Source of the DNA: Corynebacterium sp. J010B-136
GTDB taxonomy: Bacteria; Actinomycetota; Actinomycetes; Mycobacteriales; Mycobacteriaceae
Length of the DNA: 64,000 nt
NCBI RefSeq assembly: GCF_002967075.1
Contig: NZ_PUGE01000003.1
Span: 62,001 to 126,000 of the forward strand
Direction of reading: 5' to 3'
A program made the position numbers and the translations under genes. The notes beneath the pieces are model-generated. The model saw nothing but the letters and a program-made list of their open reading frames with translations, did not search any database and was not told where the DNA came from. Of the stretch, positions 1-7,418 are shown one piece after another (position 1 is the first letter of the stretch; every line of letters starts with the position of its first letter).

Positions 1-434
1 GTTGCCGTGCCGAGCTTTTCAGCAGGGGACACTGCGGTAATCCACACCAAGAAGCCGTAGGCAAATAGTGGGTAGCCAAAGCCACGCAGGCCGTAGCTGA
101 GGAAAATCAGGGTGGTGGAGCTGCTGGTGAGTGCAAGGAGCAAGAAGGCGAGCTCAAAGACGACCCAGACGCCAGCGCCCAACGCCATCACGCGACGTGG
201 GCCCCACAGGTCTGATAGCGCAGCGGCGAAGAATGCTGCAATCGCAACCGCGATGCCATAGAGCGTGACCAGAAGGCCTGCGCGGGAGACAGTAAAGCCG
301 TGTTCGGATGAAAGGAAGGGTTCTAGGATATTGGTTTCGACACCATCACCAATCATGAAGATTGCCAGGCCGATGAAGCCCCAGATGAGTGCGCGCGGGA
401 TACCAAGTCTTTCGGTTAATGGTTCCTGTGACAT
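1..434 (-). CDS. MFS permease, sugar-alcohol type (partial, C-terminus outside window)
   Basis: The N-terminal 144 residues of a major facilitator superfamily permease, cut by the left edge. Several hydrophobic segments are visible, starting at about residue 12 (RALIWGFIGLAIFMIGDGVE), and the loop with SDLWGPRRVMALGAG matches the MFS signature between TM2 and TM3. The start is the ATG at 434, with GGAG (443-446 on this strand) 8 nt upstream. It is divergent from a DeoR-type regulator followed by xylulokinase. In C. glutamicum a permease called RbtT sits with xylB, mtlD and the DeoR-type regulator AtlR, so import of arabitol, ribitol or a similar polyol is the likely role. The substrate is inference; the MFS assignment rests on sequence. 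Confidence 0.8.
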   Translation of the reverse strand, partial: MSQEPLTERLGIPRALIWGFIGLAIFMIGDGVETNILEPFLSSEHGFTVSRAGLLVTLYGIAVAIAAFFAAALSDLWGPRRVMALGAGVWVVFELAFLLLALTSSSTTLIFLSYGLRGFGYPLFAYGFLVWITAVSPAEKLGTA

Positions 435-481
435 GTAATAGACTCCGTTTCAGTGTAGGACACCGTCACATTTCGTGATGC

Positions 482-495
482 TGTTAAAACTAACA
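482..495. promoter_or_regulatory. operator copy 1, TGTTA-N4-TAACA
   Basis: Perfect inverted repeat TGTTA-aaac-TAACA in the divergent region between the permease and the DeoR-type regulator. It is the best-conserved of three copies and a candidate binding site of the adjacent regulator. Protein binding is inferred. Confidence 0.6.
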
Positions 496-512
496 CGGAT
501 TTAACAAAATAA

Positions 513-526
513 TGTTATAAATAACG
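513..526. promoter_or_regulatory. operator copy 2, TGTTA-N4-TAACG
   Basis: Second copy of the inverted repeat, TGTTA-taaa-TAACG, with one mismatch in the right arm. Its centre is 31 bp from copy 1, about three helical turns, so both would lie on the same DNA face. An extra TAACA at 502-506 pairs with the TGTTA at 513-517 as an alternative half-site arrangement. Confidence 0.55.
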
Positions 527-533
527 TAATTGA

Positions 534-547
534 TGTTAAAATTCACA
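534..547. promoter_or_regulatory. operator copy 3, TGTTA-N4-TCACA
   Basis: Third copy, TGTTA-aaat-TCACA, one mismatch in the right arm. Its centre is 21 bp from copy 2, about two helical turns, and it ends 30 bp before the regulator's start codon, so occupancy could block transcription of the regulator and xylB. Confidence 0.5.
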
Positions 548-576
548 GAAGTAGTGATGAAAGTAAAGGTGCATCC

Positions 577-1392
577 ATGTCTAGCCCCGTAGAATCCCGG
601 CGCGCGGAGATAGTAAATACCGTGCGTGAACACGGGCATGCGCGGGTAGATGACCTGGCGCAACGCTTAGGCGTCAGCATTATGACTATCCACCGCGATT
701 TAGATGCTTTAGCCGACGAAGGCCTGATTGAGCGGGTGCGCGGTGGTGCGGAGTTTGTCGAGCCAGAGTTTGCCGAAACCAATGTGGTGACCCGCCGTGA
801 AACTAATATCGCGGTGAAAAAGGCACTCGCTGCGCATGTACCAGCGCTTATTAATGCTGGCGATATCGTGGCTTTAGATGATTCCACCACGGTTGAATAC
901 TGCGTCCCAGATGTCCTAGAAGCACGCCCGATGGGGATTATTACCCATTCTTTGCGGGTGATGCAGCAGGTATCAGCGCACGCCCCGCAGGTGTTGTTAA
1001 CTGGTGCGGGCGGAAGGTTTTGCCATGAGACGGGGTCTTTTCTGGGCCAGGCGACGTGCTCGGCGGTAGAAAGGCTCAATGCGACGGTGTCGATTGTGTC
1101 GACCACCTGTATTAATGCGGCTGGAATTTATCATCCGGATGAAGATGCGGCGATTACCAAATCTGCTTTTGTGCGTCTAGGTACGCGCAAGATTTTGGTG
1201 TCTGATTCTTCGAAATTCGATAATGTTGGCATGCATTTTGTGGCGCGCTTGAGCGAATTTGATGACATCATCATTGATAACAACTTAGATGCGGACCAGC
1301 GCGCACTTTTAAAGAACACGGGCGCTACCATTCACCTTGTTGATACATCCCGGCCCACCCCGACGCTGCAGCCACCTTCGGTATTGAAGTAG
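577..1392 (+). CDS. DeoR/GlpR-family transcriptional regulator of sugar-alcohol genes
   Basis: 271 residues, normal for the family. Residues about 8-58 form the DeoR-type winged helix-turn-helix (ARVDDLAQRLGVSIMTIHRD, then LDALADEGLIERVRGGA). The rest is the DeoR C-terminal sensor domain, related to sugar-phosphate isomerases, with the typical IVALDDSTTVEY segment and FVRLGTRKILVSDSSKF. The ATG at 577 has AAAGG 7 nt upstream. xylB follows after 30 bp and a permease is divergent, the arrangement of AtlR in C. glutamicum, which represses polyol catabolic genes. A phosphorylated sugar is the usual inducer in this family. Three phased inverted repeats upstream are its probable operators, implying autoregulation. 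The AtlR-like role is inferred from context. Confidence 0.85.
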   Translation: MSSPVESRRAEIVNTVREHGHARVDDLAQRLGVSIMTIHRDLDALADEGLIERVRGGAEFVEPEFAETNVVTRRETNIAVKKALAAHVPALINAGDIVALDDSTTVEYCVPDVLEARPMGIITHSLRVMQQVSAHAPQVLLTGAGGRFCHETGSFLGQATCSAVERLNATVSIVSTTCINAAGIYHPDEDAAITKSAFVRLGTRKILVSDSSKFDNVGMHFVARLSEFDDIIIDNNLDADQRALLKNTGATIHLVDTSRPTPTLQPPSVLK

Positions 1393-1422
1393 CCAGAAAT
1401 AGAAATAGAGCGAGAATTCACA

Positions 1423-2793
1423 ATGACTTATGTTCTTGGCATTGACTCTTCCACGCAGTCGTGCAAAGCGGTATTGGTTGATGCTGCTTCAGGCGAAATC
1501 GTAGACCAAGCTCGTGCTAGCCAGCCAGGCGGGACGCAAGTAGATCCTGCAGAATGGATTGCGGCCTTGGAAAAGGCCACCGATGGCCTGCTTGAGAAAG
1601 CTGATGCTGTCGCCGTTGCTGGACAGCAGCACGGCATGGTGGCGCTAGATAAAGACAATCACACCGTGCGCGATGCCATGTTGTGGAATGACGTATCCTC
1701 GGCTGATGCTGCTGCAGCGCTTGTCGATGAATTAGGTGGCCCCAAAAAGACTGTCGATCTGACAGGTTCTGTGCTGGTGGCTTCTTTTACCGGCACCAAG
1801 TTGCGCTGGTTGCGTGATAATGAACCGGATAATGCGAAGCGGGTCTCCCAGGTCGTGCTGCCGCATGATTATCTCACCTGGCACTTAGGTGGGGGCCAAG
1901 AATTTACCACCGACCATGGTGATGCTTCTGGCACTGGCTATTACTCCACGCGCGAGCGCCGCTTCTTACCCGAATTAGCTGAGCAATTCTTAGGCCATAG
2001 CGTTAAGCTCCCACGCATTGCAGAGCCCAATGAGATTGTGGGACGTACTTCTTCAGGCGCTGCGATTGCCGCGGGTACTGGCGATAATATGGCTGCCGCT
2101 CTGGGCTTAGAATTGCAGCCCGGCGATGTGTGCGTGTCCGTCGGTACTTCTGGTGTGGCGAGCGCCTGGAGTAAAGAAAGCGTGCATGATGAAAACGGTT
2201 TGGTCACCGGATTTGCTGATGCAACCGGTGCTTACTTGCCGCTGGCATGCACCTTAAATGGCGCCAAGGTGCTCGATTTTGCAGCCAACCTCTTAGGTGT
2301 AGACCACCATGGACTCTCTGAGATGGCGCTGGCGGGTAATTCTTCAGTAACGCTCTTGCCGTATTTCGACGGCGAGCGCACGCCCAACCGCCCACATGCC
2401 AGCGGGTTACTCACCGGCTTGCGCACCGATACCACCCGTGAGGATTTTGCACGCGGAGTCGTCGAAGGCCTGCTGTGTTCTATGCTCGATGCCATCGAGG
2501 CCGTGGAAAAAGCCATGGGGCATAAGGCTAAGCGCGTGTTATTAACCGGTGGCGCCGCACGCAGTAGAGCAATGCAACAGCTTGCCCCGAGTATCTTCGG
2601 TGTCGATGTCATCTTGCCTGCGCCAGGCGAATATGTCGCCTTGGGTGCGGCACGCCAAGCAGCGTGGGCATTATCTGGTGAAGATGCACCACCGCAGTGG
2701 GATCTGGCGGGCACGACAACACATAGTGGCGAAGCTAACCCGGAAACTGTTGCCCGCTATCAGAAACTTCGGGATTTGACCGCGAGCTTCTAG
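1423..2793 (+). CDS. xylB: xylulokinase
   Basis: FGGY-family carbohydrate kinase of 456 residues that phosphorylates D-xylulose with ATP to xylulose 5-phosphate for the pentose phosphate pathway. The N-terminal phosphate-binding segment (GIDSSTQSCKAVLVDAASGE), the substrate loop with AVAGQQHGMVALD and LWND, the GTGDNMAAALGL segment holding the expected catalytic aspartate, and the C-terminal LLTGGAARSRAMQQLAPSIF nucleotide-binding region are all present. It lies 30 bp downstream of the DeoR-type regulator and is probably co-transcribed with it. Arabitol dehydrogenase would be the usual upstream enzyme and is not in this window. The last codons overlap the -10 element of dinB. Confidence 0.93.
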   Translation: MTYVLGIDSSTQSCKAVLVDAASGEIVDQARASQPGGTQVDPAEWIAALEKATDGLLEKADAVAVAGQQHGMVALDKDNHTVRDAMLWNDVSSADAAAALVDELGGPKKTVDLTGSVLVASFTGTKLRWLRDNEPDNAKRVSQVVLPHDYLTWHLGGGQEFTTDHGDASGTGYYSTRERRFLPELAEQFLGHSVKLPRIAEPNEIVGRTSSGAAIAAGTGDNMAAALGLELQPGDVCVSVGTSGVASAWSKESVHDENGLVTGFADATGAYLPLACTLNGAKVLDFAANLLGVDHHGLSEMALAGNSSVTLLPYFDGERTPNRPHASGLLTGLRTDTTREDFARGVVEGLLCSMLDAIEAVEKAMGHKAKRVLLTGGAARSRAMQQLAPSIFGVDVILPAPGEYVALGAARQAAWALSGEDAPPQWDLAGTTTHSGEANPETVARYQKLRDLTASF

Positions 2794-2796
2794 ACT
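2791..2796 (+). promoter_or_regulatory. -10 box of dinB, leaderless type
   Basis: TAGACT ends exactly 7 nt before the dinB ATG and contains the xylB stop codon. No Shine-Dalgarno sequence is present, so transcription probably starts at the A of the ATG. Confidence 0.5.
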
Positions 2797-2803
2797 TGAG
2801 AGT

Positions 2804-4138
2804 ATGCAACGTTGGGTTCTGCACATTGATATGGATGCATTTTTCGCATCCTGTGAGCAATTAACCCGGCCAACTTTAATGGGCCGACCAGTCTTGGTCG
2901 GCGGTATGTCGGGGCGCGGCGTGGTCGCCGGTGCATCTTATGAGGCCCGCAAATACGGTGCGCGCTCGGCAATGCCGATGTACCGCGCCCAACAACTCAT
3001 CGGTGCCAAAGCAGTTGTGGTGCGCCCGCGCTTTGAGGTCTACCGGCTGGCATCGCAACGCGTCTTTCATTACTTGCAAGAACGCGTCGAACTCATTGAA
3101 CAGCTCAGCATCGATGAGGGATACATGGAACCAGCCGAACTAGTTGGTGCCAGCGCCGAGGAAGTCGAGGCCTGGGCGCATCAAATCCGTGCCGAAATCC
3201 GCGAACAAACCGGTTTGCCCGCGTCCATCGGTGCCGGTTCCGGCAAGCAATTTGCCAAGATTGGCTCGGGCCAAGCCAAACCCGACGGTGCCTTTGTGAT
3301 CCCCGCCGAAAAACAAGAAGAAATGCTGCACCCCTTGGACGTGGAGGAACTCTGGGGCGTGGGGCCGGTGACCGCCACCAAGCTGCATTCCATTGGCGTG
3401 AACACCATTGGAGATCTTGCACGCCTTAGCCAGCGCGAAGTAGAAATCACTTTGGGTACCACCATCGGGCCGTCCTTGTGGATGATGGCTCGCGGGGTCG
3501 ATGACCGCCCAGTAGCCCCGCGCGCTGAATCCAAATCGGTCTCCGCCGAGCACACCTACCCGCAAGATCTGACCACCAAAGACGAAGTCGATGGCGCTTT
3601 AGAACGCGCTCTGACCGGTGCGCACCGCCGCTTACTAAAAGACGGCCGCGGGGCGCGCACCGTCACAGTCAAAATGCGCATGGCAGATTTTCACAGTGAG
3701 ACCAGATCTTTAACACTTGGCTATGCCACCGACGATATTGCGACCTTGCGCAAGGCCATGCAGTCACTTGCCCGCTACCCAGCAGAACTAGGCCCCATCC
3801 GCCTAGTCGGCGTCGGGTTTTCGGGACTAGAATCTGAGCGCCAAGACGTGCTTTTCCCCGAACTTGACCAAGCCGTCATCAGTACTGAGACCACCTTCGA
3901 AGAAGACACCACAGCCACCAAACGCACCTGGCACGCCACTCAAGATGTCTTTCACCCCGACTTTGGACACGGCTGGATCCAAGGCACCGGCCACGGCTTT
4001 GTCAGCGTGCGCTTTGAAACCCGCGCCACCGGACCTGGACCCTTCAAGTCTTTCGCAGCCGACGATGAGAAGCTCCAACCCGCCGACCCCGTGGACTCTT
4101 TAGCCTGGGACTTAGAGGAGCTAGAAGAACTAGAGTAG
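2804..4138 (+). CDS. dinB: DNA polymerase IV (Y-family, DinX-like)
   Basis: Y-family translesion polymerase of 444 residues. The palm motifs are intact: HIDMDAFFASCEQ with the first catalytic aspartates and LSIDEGYME with the second acidic cluster. The steric-gate region PVLVGGMSGRGVVAGASYEAR and a thumb with helix-hairpin-helix (LWGVGPVTATKLHSIGVNTI) follow. The C-terminus runs about 90 residues beyond the little finger and contains GHGWIQGTGHGFVSVRFETR, as in mycobacterial DinX-type proteins. No beta-clamp motif was tested. The gene begins 10 bp after xylB and its end overlaps the convergent asparaginase gene by 9 bp. No SOS box was seen; the -10 TAGACT suggests its own leaderless transcript. 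Confidence 0.93.
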   Translation: MQRWVLHIDMDAFFASCEQLTRPTLMGRPVLVGGMSGRGVVAGASYEARKYGARSAMPMYRAQQLIGAKAVVVRPRFEVYRLASQRVFHYLQERVELIEQLSIDEGYMEPAELVGASAEEVEAWAHQIRAEIREQTGLPASIGAGSGKQFAKIGSGQAKPDGAFVIPAEKQEEMLHPLDVEELWGVGPVTATKLHSIGVNTIGDLARLSQREVEITLGTTIGPSLWMMARGVDDRPVAPRAESKSVSAEHTYPQDLTTKDEVDGALERALTGAHRRLLKDGRGARTVTVKMRMADFHSETRSLTLGYATDDIATLRKAMQSLARYPAELGPIRLVGVGFSGLESERQDVLFPELDQAVISTETTFEEDTTATKRTWHATQDVFHPDFGHGWIQGTGHGFVSVRFETRATGPGPFKSFAADDEKLQPADPVDSLAWDLEELEELE

Positions 4139-5044
4139 GGAAGCTACATCGGTGCCCGTTGCCAATGCCGCAAGCAAGACCATGCGAGCCTGCCCCGCGC
4201 GCAAAGTACCGGTGCCCAAAGCACCCGCCTGCGCAAGCGTGGCCCCGCCGCCATCGCCGCCATAAGCCAAAGTCACCGAACCTTCAGGAACGCGCGTGGT
4301 AATCAGCACGGGGATACCGGCATCCAGGGCATCCTTGACACCTTCGCCCATCGCCGAGCCCATATTTCCTGAGCCCAAACCCTCCACAACGATGCCGTTG
4401 ACACCGGAGGCAACGGCGGCATCGACAGGCAAGCGCGGCGCGCCGGGCCATGCGGAAATGATGACAACATCCTGACCCGCTAGCGGAGTCAGTGGGAGAG
4501 TAGGGCGCGTGCGGATTTTCTGCGAGGTAGCTTGAAACGCCTCCAACGCGGAAGTATGTGCTTTGAAAGCCCCGCGCGCAGGAATAGTCAGCCCGCCAAA
4601 TCGAATGCTCACCCCCGGCGCACCGTTCGCTGCATAAGAAATAGCATCCGCCAGGTTTTGTGGTCCATCGGATTCTGGGTGATCAAAAGAGCGCTGCGCG
4701 CCGGTAATCACCACGGGCTTTTCACCAGTGTGGAAAAGCTCCAAAGCCATCGCAGTATCTTCCATGGAATCGGTGCCGTGGGTAATAACAACCCCGGCGA
4801 TGGAATCATCGGCAAGCAAAGCGTGCACACGCTGCAGCAGATCATCTAGATCCGTCAACGATAAAGACGAAGAATCCAGACGCACCGAATCAGCAGGTGA
4901 GATCTCCATGTCGGATGGCGTAGATATCACACGTGCTGCTTCTACTAGCTCAGCTGCGGAAACGGTGGGCACTAAAGCCCCGTTGGCATCGGTGGTGCAG
5001 GCAATGGTGCCGCCGGTTGCTACTACTGCAATAATTTTGGACAT
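4130..5044 (-). CDS. L-asparaginase
   Basis: Hydrolyses L-asparagine to aspartate and ammonia. At 304 residues it is slightly short for bacterial asparaginases. The two threonine motifs of the family are present: VVATGGTIACTTD near residue 12 with the nucleophilic threonine, and GVVITHGTDSMEDTAMALEL near residue 87 with the Thr-Asp pair (second catalytic Thr with Lys is usually near residue 160: TIPARGAFKAHTSALEAF contains the lysine). There is no signal peptide, which indicates a cytoplasmic enzyme. It is convergent with dinB and the two 3' ends overlap by 9 bp with no terminator between them. TAAGCT (5051-5056) is a plausible -10 box 6 nt upstream of the ATG. Confidence 0.9.
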   Translation of the reverse strand: MSKIIAVVATGGTIACTTDANGALVPTVSAAELVEAARVISTPSDMEISPADSVRLDSSSLSLTDLDDLLQRVHALLADDSIAGVVITHGTDSMEDTAMALELFHTGEKPVVITGAQRSFDHPESDGPQNLADAISYAANGAPGVSIRFGGLTIPARGAFKAHTSALEAFQATSQKIRTRPTLPLTPLAGQDVVIISAWPGAPRLPVDAAVASGVNGIVVEGLGSGNMGSAMGEGVKDALDAGIPVLITTRVPEGSVTLAYGGDGGGATLAQAGALGTGTLRAGQARMVLLAALATGTDVASLL

Positions 5045-5050
5045 AGAGCA

Positions 5051-5056
5051 AGCTTA
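5051..5056 (-). promoter_or_regulatory. -10 box of the asparaginase gene
   Basis: TAAGCT on the minus strand, 6 nt before the ATG at 5044, with no Shine-Dalgarno sequence between them. Consistent with a leaderless or near-leaderless mRNA. Confidence 0.35.
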
Positions 5057-5142
5057 AAGCATTGGCGTAAAGTCATTGGTTAAAAGTTTGAAGAAACCCT
5101 GTGAATTACAACGTGGGTTCTTTTATCAACCAAGCTGGCCGG

Positions 5143-5148
5143 TAGGAT
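5143..5148 (+). promoter_or_regulatory. -10 box TAGGAT upstream of lipoprotein gene
   Basis: TAGGAT lies 32 nt before the TTG start of the lipoprotein gene. A short leader containing the AGGAG at 5171-5175 would result. No clear -35 hexamer is seen. Confidence 0.4.
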
Positions 5149-5180
5149 TGACAAAGAATAAAACCGTTGAAGGAGATTAG

Positions 5181-5744
5181 TTGATTTTACGTAAACTGAC
5201 CGCCGGCTTCCTAGCCGCCACCGCTGCTACCGCTCTGGTTGCGTGCTCGTCTGATGCCGAATCTGATTCGGCAGACTCCGCCGAAAGCGTAGCACCAGAA
5301 ACCCAAGCCGAAGAATCCTCAGATGCTCCGGCGTCTTCTGAACTGCCAACGGCCACCGACCTCAACTCCATCTTGGCCACCGCAACGGACTCCGCAGCTT
5401 CGGAAGAAGACAAGGTAAAGACCGTCCAGGGCGGCGAAACTGCCCCAGAGCTGTTTGAGACCATGGCTGCCTCCAAGGCAGAATCCGGCGCTAACTTTGA
5501 GGTCGTAGACCCAGTTATCCCTGGCTACTCTCCAGACTCCGTCTTGGCAACGGTTAACTTCACCGTTCCAGAAGAGCCTTCACAAACGGCAGAAAACGTT
5601 GAGTTCGTCTTCGAAGAAGGCACCTGGAAGCTGTCCCAGTCATGGGCTTGCACCTTGATCTCAAATACCGTAACCCCAGATCAGGTTCCAGAAATGTGTA
5701 CTGACGGCACCGTCGACACGGGCGCCAACGAAGTCACCCAGTAA
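5181..5744 (+). CDS. secreted lipoprotein, unknown function
   Basis: 187 residues starting with TTG, chosen because AGGAG lies 5 nt upstream and because it puts the signal sequence at the N-terminus. The signal is LRKLTAGFLAATAATALVAC with a lipobox LVAC, so Cys21 is the probable lipidation site. An acidic Ser/Glu/Ala-rich linker (residues about 23-55) follows, then a compact C-terminal domain of about 110 residues containing VNFTVPEEPSQTAENVEFVF and WKLSQSWACTL. The strand pattern ending in a Trp-rich stretch recalls NTF2-like lipoprotein domains (inference). The second lipoprotein at 28493 has a similar layout. Function is not known. Confidence 0.8.
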   Translation: MILRKLTAGFLAATAATALVACSSDAESDSADSAESVAPETQAEESSDAPASSELPTATDLNSILATATDSAASEEDKVKTVQGGETAPELFETMAASKAESGANFEVVDPVIPGYSPDSVLATVNFTVPEEPSQTAENVEFVFEEGTWKLSQSWACTLISNTVTPDQVPEMCTDGTVDTGANEVTQ

Positions 5745-5777
5745 AATCCTGTAGGTCTTCGACCTTTCGGATTTTAC
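5741..5777 (+). terminator. RNA hairpin 1 of a tandem pair after the lipoprotein gene
   Basis: GTAAAATCC (5741-5749) pairs with GGATTTTAC (5769-5777) and AGGTC (5753-5757) pairs with GACCT (5761-5765) around a TTC loop, with a small internal loop. The left arm overlaps the stop codon of the lipoprotein gene. A diverged copy follows at 5787. Confidence 0.5.
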
Positions 5778-5790
5778 TGATACAAGCCTG

Positions 5791-5804
5791 AAGACTTCGG
5801 TCTT
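5791..5804 (+). repeat. RNA hairpin 2 of the tandem pair
   Basis: AAGAC-TTCG-GTCTT, a 5-bp stem closed by a TTCG tetraloop. The surrounding sequence (5787-5817) is a diverged copy of 5748-5779; the stem bases differ but pairing is kept, suggesting conservation as RNA structure. Confidence 0.45.
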
Positions 5805-5860
5805 TCGGAATTTACTGGCCTAGCGGGCAACCAGCCCTTCGCAGCTAGGCTGCCAATATA

Positions 5861-5901
5861 GCGAATGCCCTTCGAGATTGTGTAATCCGAAGGGCATTCG
5901 C
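5861..5901. terminator. bidirectional terminator between two lipoprotein genes
   Basis: A 14-bp perfect stem (5861-5874 with 5888-5901, GCGAATGCCCTTCG) continues after a one-base bulge with GATT/AATC around the loop GTGT. It sits between two convergent genes and is symmetrical enough to act in both directions; only a short T-run follows on the plus strand. Confidence 0.75.
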
Positions 5902-5940
5902 TTTCTATGTCCTTAAGAAGTCTAGGACTCGTGGGTACCT

Positions 5941-6870
5941 TTAAGACTCTTGAGCTGCTGGGCTGAACTGCATCCGCGTATTGGTTGATTGCAATACGCG
6001 GATGTCTGATTCTTCCGTGCCGTAGGTAACCCGCGTGGCAATATCAATGTCGCCGCGGATAGGCAGGGGCTGAGAAAAATCAATGCTCAAATTGCCAGAA
6101 GAGCGCGTGGTGGAATCGAGTACTTCCAGTTCACCGCCGTCTTCCATCGCCAAGGCACCCAAAGCAGGGCGCTGACTAATATCCACTGAGAGCTCAGCAC
6201 CGGTATCGGTGAGCTTGTCCAAGGTGTAGGTGGTGGTCTGCAGCAAAGTAGATTCACCGGAAGTACGCGAATCCAGTGTCCACACGGCACCCTCACCAAC
6301 TTCTTCTTCTGGGAAAACTATCGGCATGGAGGTGAGCTCCACGATGGCTTGTTCCAGGATGGAACGGGCATCATCGTTAGCTGACTGCGGGGCAGCCAAG
6401 CGCAGGGAAGAGACCTGGCCGGCATCATCTGCGCGCCACCCAAATTGGAAGCCCTCGCCGGATTCCACATTCAGCGCATCGGTGCCGCTATAAGTCGGCG
6501 ACGTCAAAGTCATAAAAGCATTGCGCGTAGCAGGGGTTTGCTCCGGATCATCAGTGGCTTCCGAAACTTCCGCGCGCAGGTCAAAAGCAGTGGTGGCTTC
6601 TTCAGGGGAGCCGGATTCAAAATTCTCGGCGACGCTCTTTTCCACAACATCCTGAGAAAAACCCTCAGTCAACTCGAAGTGAGCATGTTGCTCAGAATCA
6701 ATATCCTCATAGGACAGCACTCGCTTTTCACCGCTGCCGGCGTCTTTGACCGTCACGCGCGCGGCGTCAACGGGAGCTGCGACTGCTTGCTCTACTGCAG
6801 GTCCTGGTGGCTCATAACTACAGCCCGTAAGTACTAGTGCCAGGGCAAGAATGGAGGCTTTCACACGCAT
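5941..6870 (-). CDS. lipoprotein, unknown function
   Basis: 309 residues. The N-terminal signal RVKASILALALVLTGC has a good lipobox (LTGC, Cys17), so it is a membrane-anchored exported lipoprotein. The mature part is rich in acidic residues and beta-strand-like alternation (GEGAVWTLDSRTSGESTLL, TYTLDKLTDTGAELSVDISQ), reminiscent of extracytoplasmic beta-rich domains, but I recognise no family with certainty. It is divergent from lspA with only 41 bp between start codons; LspA is the peptidase that processes lipoproteins, but adjacency alone does not show a link. The -10 box TAGGTT is 7 nt before the ATG. Confidence 0.8.
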   Translation of the reverse strand: MRVKASILALALVLTGCSYEPPGPAVEQAVAAPVDAARVTVKDAGSGEKRVLSYEDIDSEQHAHFELTEGFSQDVVEKSVAENFESGSPEEATTAFDLRAEVSEATDDPEQTPATRNAFMTLTSPTYSGTDALNVESGEGFQFGWRADDAGQVSSLRLAAPQSANDDARSILEQAIVELTSMPIVFPEEEVGEGAVWTLDSRTSGESTLLQTTTYTLDKLTDTGAELSVDISQRPALGALAMEDGGELEVLDSTTRSSGNLSIDFSQPLPIRGDIDIATRVTYGTEESDIRVLQSTNTRMQFSPAAQES

Positions 6871-6877
6871 GCATTCA

Positions 6878-6883
6878 AACCTA
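6878..6883 (-). promoter_or_regulatory. -10 box of the divergent lipoprotein gene
   Basis: TAGGTT on the minus strand, exactly 7 nt before the ATG at 6870. It lies 15 bp from the opposing lspA -10 box, so the two promoters share their spacer DNA. Confidence 0.45.
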
Positions 6884-6898
6884 CCGGATGGCTGCCTC

Positions 6899-6904
6899 TA
6901 CAAT
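6899..6904 (+). promoter_or_regulatory. -10 box of lspA, leaderless type
   Basis: TACAAT exactly 7 nt before the GTG start of lspA. No Shine-Dalgarno sequence is present, which supports a leaderless transcript and this start codon. Confidence 0.5.
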
Positions 6905-6911
6905 GGTTTAG

Positions 6912-7418
6912 GTGCGCTCAAATGTAAAGATGATGGCAGTGATTGTGATTGTCATTGCAGCAATAGACCAAGCCGTTAAACAGCTGATGCTCAGTTGGCT
7001 CAATCCCGGGGAAGCCGTCGCGGTTATTGGTGATTGGTTCCGGTTCTATCTGCTGTTTAATCCCGGCGCAGCCTTTTCCATGGGTGGGGAAGGATCCACC
7101 TGGTTATTTACCACCATCCAGCTGGGCTTTGTCGTCGGTGTCGCGATTGCCGCACCGCGGATGAAAGACCGCTGGGAAGCAGTGGGTTTAGCTATGCTGG
7201 CGGGTGGCGCGTTGGGCAATTTGATTGACCGATTGTTGCGCGAACCAGGCTTTTGGTTCGGTCACGTCGTGGATTATATTTCGGTGGGAAACTTCGCCGT
7301 ATTCAATATTGCTGACGCCTCGATTACGGTAGGTGTGGTTGTATTTATTGTTGCCATGTTGACTGAGGAAAGGAGGGCGAAACATGAACAGGGAAGTGCG
7401 GACCCTGCCAGTTCCTGA
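6912..7418 (+). CDS. lspA: lipoprotein signal peptidase (signal peptidase II)
   Basis: Membrane aspartyl protease that removes signal peptides from diacylglyceryl-modified prolipoproteins. 168 residues with four hydrophobic segments, the usual size. Conserved blocks: FNPGAAFSM (about 49-57), [11 protein letters not shown] (98-108), [20 protein letters not shown] (119-138). The catalytic aspartate pair should be Asp121 and Asp135. The GTG start is supported by the -10 box TACAAT 7 nt upstream. It overlaps rluD by 35 bp, the lspA-rluD pairing seen in many bacteria, and its 3' end carries the GGAGG for rluD. Its substrates, made by Lgt (also in this window), include the several lipoproteins seen here. 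Confidence 0.95.
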   Translation: MRSNVKMMAVIVIVIAAIDQAVKQLMLSWLNPGEAVAVIGDWFRFYLLFNPGAAFSMGGEGSTWLFTTIQLGFVVGVAIAAPRMKDRWEAVGLAMLAGGALGNLIDRLLREPGFWFGHVVDYISVGNFAVFNIADASITVGVVVFIVAMLTEERRAKHEQGSADPASS

